This document shows, piece after piece, positions 8,335-17,371 of a stretch of DNA of 64,000 nt. Source of the stretch: JAAYCI01 sp047972265 (GTDB lineage: Bacteria > Bacillota > Clostridia > Oscillospirales > Ruminococcaceae); NCBI GenBank assembly GCA_047972265.1, contig JBKEAM010000092.1, positions 1-64,000 on the forward strand, given 5' to 3'. The stretch's first letter is position 1; the number at the start of each line of letters is the position of its first letter. Both the position numbers and the translations under genes were made by a program. The notes under the pieces are model-generated. The model worked only from the letters and a program-made list of their open reading frames with translations. It ran no database searches and was not told the DNA's origin.

Positions 8335-10158
8335 TTATTTGTTGTCGTCCACTTCGGTGAAGTCAGCGTCGATTACATCTTCCTGCTTTTCAGAGGCGGC
8401 TGCATCTTCGGCTGCCTGCTGGTTGCCGGTGGCGGCATATACCTTGCTGCTAATTTCGTGCAGGGTTTTTTGCAGTTCCTCCTGCGCGGCCTTAATGGCA
8501 TCTAGGTCTTCGCCTTCCAGTGTTTTTTTAAGGGCGTCCTTTTTATCGGTTAGGGTTGTTTTGTCTTCTTCCGACAGTTTTTCGCCCAAATCGCCAATGG
8601 TTTTTTCGGTTTGGTAGACCATAGAGTCGGCAGTGTTGCGTACCTCAATTTTTTCTTTCAGTTTGCGGTCTTCCTCTGCAAACTGCTCGGCCTCTTTAAC
8701 GGCCTTTTCAACATCATCTTTGCTCATGTTGGTAGAAGCGGTGATGGTGATGCTTTGCTGTTTGCCGGTGCCAAGGTCTTTGGCAGAAACAGCCACAATG
8801 CCGTTGGCATCTATATCAAAGGTTACTTCAATCTGCGGTACGCCACGCGGTGCGGCGGGGATGCCATCCAGATGGAAGGTGCCAAGAGACTTGTTGTCTT
8901 TTGCCATTTCACGCTCGCCCTGCAGTACGTTTACCTCAACACTGGGCTGGCTGTCTGCAGCGGTAGAGAAGATCTGGCTTTTTTTGGTGGGGATGGTGGT
9001 GTTGCGCTCGATAATTTTGGTGGTTACGCCGCCCATGGTTTCGATGCCAAGGGACAAAGGAGTAACATCCAGCAACAACAAGCCCTTTACATCGCCGCCC
9101 AAAACGCCGCCCTGGATGGCTGCGCCAAGTGCAACGCATTCGTCGGGGTTGATGTCTTTGGAAGGCTCTGTGCCCATAAAAGATTTAACTGCATTTTGCA
9201 CAGCCGGAATACGGGTAGAACCGCCAACCAGCAAAACTTTGTGCAGGTCGCTGGGTTTTAAGCCGGCATCGCTAAGTGCACGTTTAACCGGGGTCATGGT
9301 GCGGTCTACCAAATCGGCAGTCAGCTCGTCAAACTTGGCACGGGTAAGGGTGGTATCCAAGTGTTTGGGGCCGCTGGCATCGGCTGTAATAAAGGGCAGG
9401 TTAATTTGGGTGCTGGTAACGCCCGAAAGTTCGATTTTAGCTTTTTCGGCAGCTTCTTTTAAACGCTGATGAGCCATTTTGTCGTTGCGCAGGTCAATGG
9501 CGTTTTCTTTTTTAAATTCATCGGCCAGCCAGTTGATAATGCGGTCGTCGAAGTCATCGCCGCCAAGACGGGTATCGCCGGCGGTAGAAAGTACCTCGGT
9601 TACGCCGTCGCCCATTTCGATAACCGAAACGTCGAAGGTGCCGCCGCCAAGGTCGTATACCATAATTTTTTGGTCGGCTTCTTTGTCCATACCGTATGCC
9701 AAAGCGGCAGCGGTGGGCTCGTTGATGATACGCTTTACATTTAACCCTGCAATGGCGCCGGCGTCTTTGGTGGCCTGACGCTGAGAGTCGCTGAAGTAAG
9801 CGGGAACGGTGATAACTGCGTCGGTTACCTTTTCACCAAGGTAAGCTTCGGCGTCGGCCTTTAGCTTGGTAAGAATCATGGCTGAAATTTCTTGCGGGGT
9901 ATATTTTTTATCGTCAATATCAACTTTTTCGGAGGTGCCCATCTGGCGTTTGATGGAAGCGATGGTGCGGTCGGGGTTGGTGATAGACTGACGTTTGGCA
10001 ACCTGGCCTACCAGACGTTCGCCTGTTTTGGCAAAGCCAACAACCGAGGGGGTGGTGCGCGCGCCTTCTGCGTTTGGAATTACAACTGCGTCGCCGCCTT
10101 CCATAACGGCAATACAGCTATTGGTGGTACCAAGGTCAATACCTACTATTTTGCTCAT
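8335..10158 (-). CDS. dnaK: chaperone protein DnaK (Hsp70)
   Basis: ATP-driven Hsp70 chaperone, 607 residues. The nucleotide-binding domain starts GIDLGTTNSC at residues 5-14 and contains YDLGGGTFDVS and VLLVGGSTRIP. The substrate domain starts near residue 360 (LLLDVTPLSLGIET), and the C-terminal lid ends in an acidic tail (VIDADFTEVDD). The start is ATG at 10158, behind GAAGGAG; an upstream in-frame extension has no ribosome site. Middle gene of the HrcA-controlled operon. Confidence 0.98.
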   Translation of the reverse strand: MSKIVGIDLGTTNSCIAVMEGGDAVVIPNAEGARTTPSVVGFAKTGERLVGQVAKRQSITNPDRTIASIKRQMGTSEKVDIDDKKYTPQEISAMILTKLKADAEAYLGEKVTDAVITVPAYFSDSQRQATKDAGAIAGLNVKRIINEPTAAALAYGMDKEADQKIMVYDLGGGTFDVSVIEMGDGVTEVLSTAGDTRLGGDDFDDRIINWLADEFKKENAIDLRNDKMAHQRLKEAAEKAKIELSGVTSTQINLPFITADASGPKHLDTTLTRAKFDELTADLVDRTMTPVKRALSDAGLKPSDLHKVLLVGGSTRIPAVQNAVKSFMGTEPSKDINPDECVALGAAIQGGVLGGDVKGLLLLDVTPLSLGIETMGGVTTKIIERNTTIPTKKSQIFSTAADSQPSVEVNVLQGEREMAKDNKSLGTFHLDGIPAAPRGVPQIEVTFDIDANGIVAVSAKDLGTGKQQSITITASTNMSKDDVEKAVKEAEQFAEEDRKLKEKIEVRNTADSMVYQTEKTIGDLGEKLSEEDKTTLTDKKDALKKTLEGEDLDAIKAAQEELQKTLHEISSKVYAATGNQQAAEDAAASEKQEDVIDADFTEVDDNK

Positions 10159-10227
10159 AACAATTGATCTCCTTCTGTTTGTTTCACTCAAAAATAATTT
10201 AATTTATATTATTATCCGGCATAGGGG

Positions 10228-10827
10228 CTACGGGGCAACTGCCACCATAGAGTGCCGTATAACACGCTCGTTTAGGGTGTATCCTTTTTGCATTACCAGG
10301 GTGATGATGCCCGATTCGGCTCCCTCTGCCGGCTGCTGCATTACAGCGTTGTGCAGGTTGGGGTCAAACGGCTGGCCCATGGCTTCAATCTCGTGTATGC
10401 CCAGCTTTTCAAAAACTTCCTGGCTTTTTGCCAGGGTAAGCATTACACCTTTTTTATACTCTTCATCGGTGGTGGGCGCCTGTGCGGCGGCATCCAGGGT
10501 ATCCAATATAGGCAGCAGAGCCTCGGCAGCATGGGCTACCCCATTTTGAAAAGAAGACTCCTGCTCTTTTTGGGTGCGCTTGCGGTAGTTATCGTACTCG
10601 GCTGCGGTGCGCAGCAACGAATTTTTAAGTTCTTCCACCTTTTCTTCTGCCGCCTGTGCTTTTTGCTGGGCAGCAGCCAGTTCTGCGTGAGAGCCACCGG
10701 ACTCGCCTTTTTTCTTTTCGGCTTTTTTGGACTGTTTTTCGGTTTTGCTTTCGGCGGTTTGGTTTTGTACGGTTTCTTCTACACTTTCTTCGTCCTGATG
10801 CTTCTTGCTGTTTTCTGTGTTGGCCAT
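10228..10827 (-). CDS. grpE: nucleotide exchange factor GrpE
   Basis: Releases ADP from DnaK. The 199 residues start with a long low-complexity acidic/Lys/Gln tail (residues 1-60). The dimerising coiled coil (about 50-105) follows, with the family signature LLRTAAEYDNYRKRTQKE. The beta domain covers 135-199 and contains FDPNLHNAV near residue 155. The ATG at 10827 follows AAGGAG. It lies 24 bases after hrcA and 69 bases before dnaK. Confidence 0.96.
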   Translation of the reverse strand: MANTENSKKHQDEESVEETVQNQTAESKTEKQSKKAEKKKGESGGSHAELAAAQQKAQAAEEKVEELKNSLLRTAAEYDNYRKRTQKEQESSFQNGVAHAAEALLPILDTLDAAAQAPTTDEEYKKGVMLTLAKSQEVFEKLGIHEIEAMGQPFDPNLHNAVMQQPAEGAESGIITLVMQKGYTLNERVIRHSMVAVAP

Positions 10828-10851
10828 TCCTTATGTTCTCCTTTTGTGCTT

Positions 10852-11874
10852 TTATGCAGACAAATTGCTCATACTCTGGCCCAGTTTTTCGCCAAAGTAT
10901 TCTATCTGCGGTATAATTTTTCTAAAATTCATGCGGGCGGGGCCGGCCACGGCAAGTATACCTGTAAGCCCGCCGCCAGCCATATATTTGCGTGAAATGA
11001 TGCAAAGCTCGGGGATGGGAATGGGCATCTCTTCACCAAAACGAACAGTTGTGTGGAACCCCTGCGGCTGAATTACCTTTTGCAGCTCGTCGGGGCTGTT
11101 AAACAGCTCCATCAGGTTTTGCAGTTCTCCCGATAAATCGGGCCAGCGTAAAAAGTATTGCTGCCCCTCAATGTAAGTGCTGGGCTTTCCTACCTCGCTT
11201 AGCAATTTAAGGGCAGCTGAAAGGATGGGCCTGCAGCTTCTGCACATAGATTCAAAGCGGTCTACCAATGTCATAACCAGCGAGGGGGTAACGTCGGCAG
11301 CGGTAACAAACCGCAAAGAACGGTTTAAAACATTGGCGGCCTGCTCTACATCTTCAATGCTAAGCTCGTAATCTACCTTGGCAACGCGAGTGCTTACACC
11401 ACCGGCGCTGGTAACGGCCAAAATGGCCGCGGTATACCGGCCAACCTGTATTACCTCAAAATGGGCAATGCGTAAATCGTCCGAGCGCGGCGTGGTAACC
11501 ACCACCGCACAGTTGATATGCTCTCCCAATGTTTTGGCCGATTGTTGGGCTAACTTTTCGGGGTCGTAGTCCATATCTTTAAAAACTTCGTCAATCTCAT
11601 TTCGGTCGGCTTCCGACGGTCCGTCGGGCACGCCCAAAAGATTGTCTACATAATAACGGTATCCCTTCGCAGTGGGTATCCGTCCGGCAGACGTGTGGGG
11701 TTGGTCTAAAAGGCCAAGCCGTGTAAGAGCGGCCATTTCGTTGCGTAGGGTGGCAGAGGAAACAGCCATGTTGAAGTAACGGCTTAACAGGCTGGAACCT
11801 ACCGGCTCGCCCTCTTCTCCATACAAAGAAACAACAGCCATTAAAATGCGGCGTTTTCTGTCATCTATCGGCAA
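10852..11874 (-). CDS. hrcA: heat-inducible transcription repressor HrcA
   Basis: Winged-helix repressor of class I heat-shock genes, 340 residues. The N-terminal DNA-binding part (about residues 1-80) includes VSSATLRNEMAAL and the family signature LLDQPHTSAGRIPT. The GAF-like and dimerisation parts follow. The start is TTG at 11874, nine bases behind a GGAGGTGACC site. The CIRCE operator directly upstream shows that the operon is autoregulated. Release of repression on heat shock, with GroEL as helper, is known for the family. Confidence 0.97.
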   Translation of the reverse strand: MPIDDRKRRILMAVVSLYGEEGEPVGSSLLSRYFNMAVSSATLRNEMAALTRLGLLDQPHTSAGRIPTAKGYRYYVDNLLGVPDGPSEADRNEIDEVFKDMDYDPEKLAQQSAKTLGEHINCAVVVTTPRSDDLRIAHFEVIQVGRYTAAILAVTSAGGVSTRVAKVDYELSIEDVEQAANVLNRSLRFVTAADVTPSLVMTLVDRFESMCRSCRPILSAALKLLSEVGKPSTYIEGQQYFLRWPDLSGELQNLMELFNSPDELQKVIQPQGFHTTVRFGEEMPIPIPELCIISRKYMAGGGLTGILAVAGPARMNFRKIIPQIEYFGEKLGQSMSNLSA

Positions 11875-11899
11875 AACCGGTCACCTCCCTTTTAAAATC

Positions 11900-11926
11900 T
11901 TAGCACTCTTTAACCTCGAGTGCTAA
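11900..11926. promoter_or_regulatory. CIRCE operator (HrcA binding site)
   Basis: TTAGCACTC-N9-GAGTGCTAA, a perfect match to the CIRCE consensus, lying between the promoter and the hrcA start. Confidence 0.98.
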
Positions 11927-11930
11927 TCTT

Positions 11931-11958
11931 ATTTTACCCCAAACTTGCAAGATGTCAA
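11931..11958 (-). promoter_or_regulatory. sigma-A promoter of the hrcA operon
   Basis: On the minus strand, TTGACA (11958-11953), a 16-base spacer, then TAAAAT (11936-11931). The expected transcript start falls at the edge of the CIRCE site, so bound HrcA would block initiation. Confidence 0.85.
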
Positions 11959-12256
11959 GAGGTATATCGATTTTTTTGCGTGATATTTTTGTATTTAAAA
12001 AGAGAGGCTGATAATTTGAGATACAAAAATGAGCAGGCAGGTTTATGGCATAAATTTAAAACAAAGCATAACAAATTAAGGCGTTTTTATAAAACGCCTG
12101 CTATAATATAAGGAATTATATATAAAGGAGAGGCTTTGTTGCAGAAAAGCCGACTTTAAAACCGTTAATTAAGTATGCAAAAGTGCAGTTGTTTTGTAAA
12201 ACCATGCCAGCTTGTATTGGCCTGTGGCAGCAATAAAATTGTAAAAGGAGCGCACG
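11959..12256. other. divergent intergenic region hrcA-proC
   Basis: A TATAAT box (12102-12107) follows a small hairpin (GCGTTTT/AAAACGC, 12081-12097), with no clear -35 box. Behind it a strong ribosome site AAAGGAGAGG (12124-12133) serves only a seven-codon TTG-started frame (12136-12159). The second ribosome site, AAAGGAG at 12244-12250, belongs to proC. No other coding sequence is supportable. Confidence 0.4.
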
Positions 12257-13066
12257 ATGGAAAAGACAATAGGGTTTATTGGCGGCGGCAATATATGCAA
12301 AGCGGTGGTAAGCGGGCTTATAAAATCTGGCTATGCAAAGGCAGGGCAAATTTATATTTCGGATGTAAATAAAGAGGCGCTGGGTGTTTTGCAGCAGGAG
12401 CTGGGCGTAAACGTGAGCGGCAACAACTGCCAAGTGGCTGCCAAAAGCGACATACTGGTTCTTGCCGTAAAACCGGGGCTGTACAGCACTGTTATAAAAG
12501 AAATAGAAGCAGAGGTTACACCCGAATGCGTAGTGGTAAGTGTAGCAGCCGGGCAAACACTGGAGGCTGTGCAGGAAATGTTTGGGGGAAAACGCAAGAT
12601 TGTGCGGGTGCTGCCCAACACCCCGGCGCTGGTGGGAGAAGGCATGTCTGCCATTGCAGAAAACCCGCAGGTAAGCAGACAGGAGCGGGATGAAATAATA
12701 GAGATGTTTTCTTGCTGCGGAAAAGCCGTGCTGATGCCCGAAAATTTGTTTGATGCGGTAATTGCGGCATCCAGCTCGGCCCCGGCATATGCCTTTGTAT
12801 TTATAGAGGCCATGGCCGATGCCGCAGTGGCAGAGGGAATGCCGCGTGCGCAGGCATATACCTTTTGTGCGCAAACCCTGCTAGGCAGCGCAAAAATGGT
12901 ATTGGAAACCCAAAAACACCCCGCAGAGCTAAAAGATATGGTGTGCAGCCCAGGTGGTACCACTATTGCTGCCGTAGAAGCGTTGGAGGCGGGAGGATTT
13001 AGGGCGGCTGTACAGCAGGCGATGAAAGCCGCAGCTCAAAAATCTCGGGATATGCAAAAGAAATAA
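12257..13066 (+). CDS. proC: pyrroline-5-carboxylate reductase
   Basis: Last step of proline synthesis: reduces 1-pyrroline-5-carboxylate with NAD(P)H. The N-terminal Rossmann motif is GFIGGGNICKAV. RVLPNTPALVGEGM follows near residue 118. The C-terminal dimer domain carries the family signature KDMVCSPGGTTIAAVEALE at about residues 224-242. The length of 269 residues is normal. The ATG lies six bases behind AAAGGAG. Single gene, with no T-run terminator after it. Confidence 0.97.
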   Translation: MEKTIGFIGGGNICKAVVSGLIKSGYAKAGQIYISDVNKEALGVLQQELGVNVSGNNCQVAAKSDILVLAVKPGLYSTVIKEIEAEVTPECVVVSVAAGQTLEAVQEMFGGKRKIVRVLPNTPALVGEGMSAIAENPQVSRQERDEIIEMFSCCGKAVLMPENLFDAVIAASSSAPAYAFVFIEAMADAAVAEGMPRAQAYTFCAQTLLGSAKMVLETQKHPAELKDMVCSPGGTTIAAVEALEAGGFRAAVQQAMKAAAQKSRDMQKK

Positions 13067-13163
13067 GAGCAAAATGGTACACCAAATAAAAAAGGCTTTA
13101 AAAGGGGCTTATCATTGCTTATGGTAAGCAAAAATGATAAAAAATAAGCGTATCATCGCTTCG

Positions 13164-13192
13164 TTGACCTTGTAAACGCAATCCTATATAAT
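13164..13192 (+). promoter_or_regulatory. sigma-A promoter of the zinc-ribbon/VanY operon
   Basis: TTGACC (13164-13169), a 17-base spacer, then TATAAT (13187-13192), 64 bases before the start codon. Just upstream (13109-13143) lies a bulged hairpin without a T-run. Confidence 0.8.
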
Positions 13193-13255
13193 GTAAAGTG
13201 CGCATTTGGCGCATATTTGAGAACCCGGCATTAAGCTTTTTTGGGAGGTTCAATT

Positions 13256-15595
13256 ATGAAAAAATGTTCCCATTGTGGTATGGAAAACGCTGATAACGAA
13301 AGATACTGTGTGCACTGCGGATATGCCATGGAAGAAAACCAGGCAGCCGCCGCCACTGGCGGGGGGGCGGAGAATGATTTATTCGATTCTCCCTTTGTGG
13401 TAGACACCACAAGAAACGATGGGCAAAACCAACAGATGTACGGTTCTGCCCCGGCCCCTGCGGCGGGCAGTATCTTTGAGGAAGAACCCGCACCGGATAA
13501 TTTGTTTGAACAGCCTCAATACGAAGAACCGATATATGAACAGCCCGCGTACAGCCAGCAACCGGTGTACGAGCAGCCTCAATACGCCCAGCCCCAGCAG
13601 CCGCAAAACCTGTTTGATGATGGCGTGCAGGACGGGGGCTATACCGCTTCGCAGGAATATCCGCAGGATGCAGAGGGCGGGGATTTTCGCAGGGCGGCCT
13701 ATGAGGATGAGGCCTACCCGCCGCAGGATATTTTGCCCCAGCAGGAACAGTATGAAGAAAACTGGGACAATGCCCAGGGAGAAGCATACGCCGGCGGCGA
13801 AGGATATGAAGAGCAAGGCTATGCACCCCAGCAGGAAGCCCCCCTGTACCCTGCAGGAGAAATGGGAGAGCCGCCTTTACAGGAACCTTACCAAAGCCCC
13901 CTGATACAGCAGCAGCCTGTTTACGAAGAAGAACATGAAATAGAGCCTGTTTGGGAAGAAAATGTAGTACAGCAAAACCAACAGGAACCCTATGCCGAAA
14001 ATGGAAGGGCGCAGCACCAGTACCACAACCCTGCCCCGCGCAATACACCGCAAAGCCATGCAGAGGCCGAGCCTCGGGCACCCCGCCAGCAGTACGAGCT
14101 GCGCGAGCAGCCGCAGTACGAGGAGGCGCCGCAGCAGCAGTACAGGCAGCAGAAGCCCTCTCAGCAGCCGCCGCGCCAGCAATACCGCGAGCAACCGCAG
14201 GCAGAGCGCCCGCGGCAGGTATACAGAGAGCAGCCCCGCCAGCAGCAATACCGCGAAGAGCCCCAGTATAACCAGGGGTTTGCGCAGGATGAATATTATG
14301 ATGAGCAGGACTACAACAGCCAGCCTCAACCAGAGCGCAGGCAGCAGCCCGCCCGTACACAGCCCGCCCGCCAAAATGCACGGGCACAGGGCCAGCGGCG
14401 CGATGCTGGGTATGATGAAGAACCGCGCTCTACATATCGCGGTGAGCGCCCGGCGCGCGAACCTTATTACAGCCAAAACGATAATTACGAAGAACCCCGT
14501 AAAAAGGGTGGGGCTGTAAAAATTATAGCCCTTATACTGGCAATTGTTTTGCTGGCGGGCGGCGGATTTTTAGGTACCCTTTATTACCTTAATTCTTCCG
14601 GCAGAACCATTAGCAACTTTATAAGCATACTGGAAAAGAAGGATGCAGCCAGCCTGCCGGGCGGTGCCGATGCCGACGGAGCTGGAAAGTGGGATCCGCT
14701 TTTTAACGCCTTTACAGACCAAACCAGCAAAGACGCCCTACGCAGCCAGTTAAAGCAGGGTACACCGGCTGCAACGGCTCCGTATGCGGCAATTCAGATG
14801 AAGAGCGAACCCGTATTCCTGTTTATCAAACGTTACTATATTGATATTCATGCTGTACAGGTACTGGTGCCACAGGCATCTCAAGGCAGTATTTTGGTGT
14901 TGGACGGCAAGCAGTATTCTGGCAATCTGTCGGAAGATGGAACCGGCCTTGTTTTCTCGGGTATTTTGCCGGGACAGTATACAGCCCAATTGATGACACC
15001 GGGGCAGGATGCATCTACCCTACCAGAGGGCAAAACAGTAGATTTGTTTTCCACTGAAGCGCCCAACAGCATTGACCTTACCACAGGCGACGGGCAAACC
15101 GGCGGCGGAGAGCAGGGCGGTGGAGAAGAGGGCGGGGGCGACTCGTCTTCTTCTGGCAGCAGCGCACAGGATATTGCCTCCGCAGTATCGGTAGATCAGG
15201 CAAATAGCTTGCTGGTATCTTTTTACCAAAGCTACCTAAACAGCATCAACAGCAGTGACATTAGCCTTTTAAAAACAGCAACCTCTACCGCACGTACCGA
15301 GGTAGAGCGCCGTATGGGGCTTTCGGGCAACAAAGACAATAATTTTGAATATGTAAGTGCCGTTGTGGACGGGCAAAGCCTCACTGCGTCTGAAAGCAAT
15401 GGTGTAGCAGTTATTACCTTTAATGCTACCTTTAGCTACAAGTACTGGCCAAGAGACAACTCTAAGCCGGCAGAAGCGGGCAGCAACTATCAAACCGTGC
15501 AAATGATATACGAAAACGGCGAGTGGAAAGTAAACCGCTTTAGCATTATTAATAAAGCAGATTTTGACGCGCACAAACTGGCAACCTTTGCATAA
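13256..15595 (+). CDS. zinc-ribbon membrane protein with long Gln/Pro/Tyr-rich linker
   Basis: A 779-residue single-pass protein. It starts with a zinc ribbon (Cys4, Cys7, Cys18, Cys21). About 390 residues of low-complexity sequence follow, rich in Gln, Pro, Glu, Tyr and Arg, with many YEQP/YEEP/QQQYRE repeats. One transmembrane helix lies near residues 420-445 (AVKIIALILAIVLLAGGGF). The outer part contains a Gly/Ser-rich tether near 615-640 and a C-terminal NTF2-like domain (about 645-779). The domain order resembles TcaA/YvbJ-type envelope proteins, which lack such a long linker. ATG at 13256 behind GGGAGG. Followed by a VanY-type peptidase gene, so a cell-wall role is inferred. Confidence 0.85.
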   Translation: MKKCSHCGMENADNERYCVHCGYAMEENQAAAATGGGAENDLFDSPFVVDTTRNDGQNQQMYGSAPAPAAGSIFEEEPAPDNLFEQPQYEEPIYEQPAYSQQPVYEQPQYAQPQQPQNLFDDGVQDGGYTASQEYPQDAEGGDFRRAAYEDEAYPPQDILPQQEQYEENWDNAQGEAYAGGEGYEEQGYAPQQEAPLYPAGEMGEPPLQEPYQSPLIQQQPVYEEEHEIEPVWEENVVQQNQQEPYAENGRAQHQYHNPAPRNTPQSHAEAEPRAPRQQYELREQPQYEEAPQQQYRQQKPSQQPPRQQYREQPQAERPRQVYREQPRQQQYREEPQYNQGFAQDEYYDEQDYNSQPQPERRQQPARTQPARQNARAQGQRRDAGYDEEPRSTYRGERPAREPYYSQNDNYEEPRKKGGAVKIIALILAIVLLAGGGFLGTLYYLNSSGRTISNFISILEKKDAASLPGGADADGAGKWDPLFNAFTDQTSKDALRSQLKQGTPAATAPYAAIQMKSEPVFLFIKRYYIDIHAVQVLVPQASQGSILVLDGKQYSGNLSEDGTGLVFSGILPGQYTAQLMTPGQDASTLPEGKTVDLFSTEAPNSIDLTTGDGQTGGGEQGGGEEGGGDSSSSGSSAQDIASAVSVDQANSLLVSFYQSYLNSINSSDISLLKTATSTARTEVERRMGLSGNKDNNFEYVSAVVDGQSLTASESNGVAVITFNATFSYKYWPRDNSKPAEAGSNYQTVQMIYENGEWKVNRFSIINKADFDAHKLATFA

Positions 15596-15636
15596 TTGCG
15601 CAGCCCGAACCATGCCTTTGAAAGGAAACAACTTTT

Positions 15637-16539
15637 ATGCCAAACTTACCAGCGCCCCGGGGGTATGCAAACCGCATGCGCCGCCGTCAAAAAAGAAGAA
15701 AGCAAGTGACGGCACTTGCCATCCTTTTGGGGCTGGTTATTGTATTGTTTTTGCTGGCGTTGTGGCTGGGCAATGTTGTGCAGCCGCAGTCTAGCAGCAT
15801 ATCGGTTTCTTCTGTACCCAGCAGTGTTTCGGTTTCTTCATTGCCAGAGTCTAAATCGGTATTTACCCCGCCGGTGGTTGGCCCTTACGACGAGGAGGGC
15901 ATTCCCCTTTTGCTTAGGGCAGACAGGTTGCTACCCGACGATTTTACGGTAGAGCTTACAGATGTAGGAGGCGGGTGGCGGCTGCAATCGGATGCCGCGG
16001 TTGCTTACTTGGCAATGAAAGAGGCAGCGGCAAAGGACGGTATTACCCTTACGCCGGTATCGGCCTACCGCAGCCACGAAAAGCAGACAAGCAACTATAA
16101 CCGCGCTATACAAGAAGAACTTGCAAAGGGAGCTACCCAAGAAGAAGCCCTTGCACGCACACAGGCCTTTTATGCTATTCCGGGTACCAGCGAGCACGAA
16201 GCGGGGCTTGCAATAGATTTAAACAGCCTGAGCCAAAACTTTGAGCAAACCGAAACATACGAATGGCTGATGGCAAACTGTACGCGCTTTGGGTTTATAC
16301 TGCGCTACGAAAAAGACACCACCCCCATTACAGGCATTGCGTTTGAACCTTGGCATTACCGCTATGTGGGCACAAACCACGCCAAAGCCATTACCGATAT
16401 GGGCCTTACATTAGACGAGTATGTTTGGATGATGGAAGAGGAATGGGGCGTTTCGTCCTCTTCTGTAATGGATGGATCTTTAAATGGGGATTCTTCCCTT
16501 TCATCTGATTCTCAAGCTTCACAATCATCGTCTCAATAA
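15637..16539 (+). CDS. D-alanyl-D-alanine carboxypeptidase, M15 (VanY) family
   Basis: Membrane-anchored zinc peptidase that trims D-Ala from peptidoglycan stems. A basic N-terminus and TM helix (about residues 25-46) are followed by a Ser/Val-rich spacer. The catalytic domain has SAYRSHEKQ, then GTSEHEAGLAIDL, which supplies the His and Asp zinc ligands. EPWHYRYVG supplies the third His and the catalytic Glu region. A Ser-rich tail ends the protein. It lies 41 bases after the zinc-ribbon gene, so the two are probably co-transcribed. Confidence 0.93.
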   Translation: MPNLPAPRGYANRMRRRQKRRKQVTALAILLGLVIVLFLLALWLGNVVQPQSSSISVSSVPSSVSVSSLPESKSVFTPPVVGPYDEEGIPLLLRADRLLPDDFTVELTDVGGGWRLQSDAAVAYLAMKEAAAKDGITLTPVSAYRSHEKQTSNYNRAIQEELAKGATQEEALARTQAFYAIPGTSEHEAGLAIDLNSLSQNFEQTETYEWLMANCTRFGFILRYEKDTTPITGIAFEPWHYRYVGTNHAKAITDMGLTLDEYVWMMEEEWGVSSSSVMDGSLNGDSSLSSDSQASQSSSQ

Positions 16540-16550
16540 ATGCATTAATA

Positions 16551-16580
16551 AAACCCCTCTGCCAAAGCAGAGGGGTTTTT
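16551..16580. terminator. bidirectional terminator between convergent genes
   Basis: AAACCCCTCTGC / GCAGAGGGGTTT, a 12-bp stem with a CAAA loop and T-runs on both sides. It serves the VanY gene (+) and the repeat protein gene (-). Confidence 0.9.
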
Positions 16581-16608
16581 GCTTATAAAAATAATAGATA
16601 AGCTAGGT

Positions 16609-17340
16609 TTACGGGGTCTTTTCGTCTGAGGAAGAAGGCGCATCGCTGTCAAAGCGGGTTGTGGCCGGTGTGTTCCAAAAAGAATCTTTGGCATTGCCCC
16701 AATAATCTTTTGTGTCATCTTGGTTTTGCGTATCCGGCAGAGTAGAAACCGAATCGGGAAGAGAAGAACGCTCTGCCCAAAAAGAAGTACTTTCTTTGGG
16801 GTCTGTATGGCCGGGCAAAACAGAAGAAGGTGCGGGGATATCCTGGTTTTTATTCCAAAATGCATCGTTTTCCCAAGCGCCGCCATCTCCGGGATAATTT
16901 TGAGAAATAACAGGAAGATCTTCTTTTTCTTTCCAAAAATGTGCTTCTTCCTCGGGAGAAACAACAGCACCGGGCGGAATATATGCGGGAGCCTGAGGGG
17001 GTACCTGTTGTACGGTTACCGCCGAAGGGGGAAGGATAACGGGCTGAGATACCGGGGGAACCTGCCCTGGAACAGGAGGAACAGGGGGCTGCGAAGTATA
17101 TGGGGCAGAAGCGTTATAAGGCGGCTGGGGGGTGGTATTAAAGTAATTAGAGGAGGTCCATTGGTTATCTCTAAATTCTTTGGTCTGGTTATCCTGCGTC
17201 TTTTTTTTGTTTGCGCGCCGCACAAGAACTGAAACCAAAATGATTATAATAATAAAAGCGGCAGATGGAGCCCTTGGCAAAAGAAACAACAAAAAGATAA
17301 CTCCAAATATCGCTCCGGCAATCTTTTTACCATCATTCAT
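16609..17340 (-). CDS. membrane protein with proline-rich linker and 26-residue FW repeats
   Basis: A 243-residue protein I do not recognise. Hydrophobic segments at residues 7-20 and 27-40 form a hairpin or anchor. A basic stretch (RRANKKK) follows, then a Pro/Gln/Tyr-rich linker (about 65-125). The C-terminal half is built of an exact 26-residue repeat headed by FW or YW. By the positive-inside rule the repeats face the cytoplasm if both segments span the membrane. It starts 31 bases after the YbaK gene, so the two may be one operon. Function unknown. Confidence 0.75.
   Translation of the reverse strand: MNDGKKIAGAIFGVIFLLFLLPRAPSAAFIIIIILVSVLVRRANKKKTQDNQTKEFRDNQWTSSNYFNTTPQPPYNASAPYTSQPPVPPVPGQVPPVSQPVILPPSAVTVQQVPPQAPAYIPPGAVVSPEEEAHFWKEKEDLPVISQNYPGDGGAWENDAFWNKNQDIPAPSSVLPGHTDPKESTSFWAERSSLPDSVSTLPDTQNQDDTKDYWGNAKDSFWNTPATTRFDSDAPSSSDEKTP
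16693..16950 (-). repeat. coding repeat, 26-residue period
   Basis: The aromatic pair falls at residues 135-136, 161-162, 187-188 and 213-214 of the protein, exactly 26 apart. The first three units read FW-x5-(L/I)P, with Ser-Pro-Gly-Asp linkers. The DNA copies have diverged, so this is an old protein repeat and not a recent DNA duplication. Confidence 0.8.
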
Positions 17341-17371
17341 AAATTCTTCCCTCTTTTCCTGTAAAATAAAA

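Noticed and set aside
11990..12111. A 31-codon TTG-started basic peptide upstream of proC (starting near 12014)
   Set aside because: It has an AGAGAGG-like site, but it runs through the -10 box and hairpin region of proC; no likeness to a known peptide.
13254..14476. Long open frames on the minus strand opposite the zinc-ribbon gene
   Set aside because: They are mirrors of the Gln/Pro-rich repeats, with no ribosome sites and implausible Ala/Arg-rich composition.
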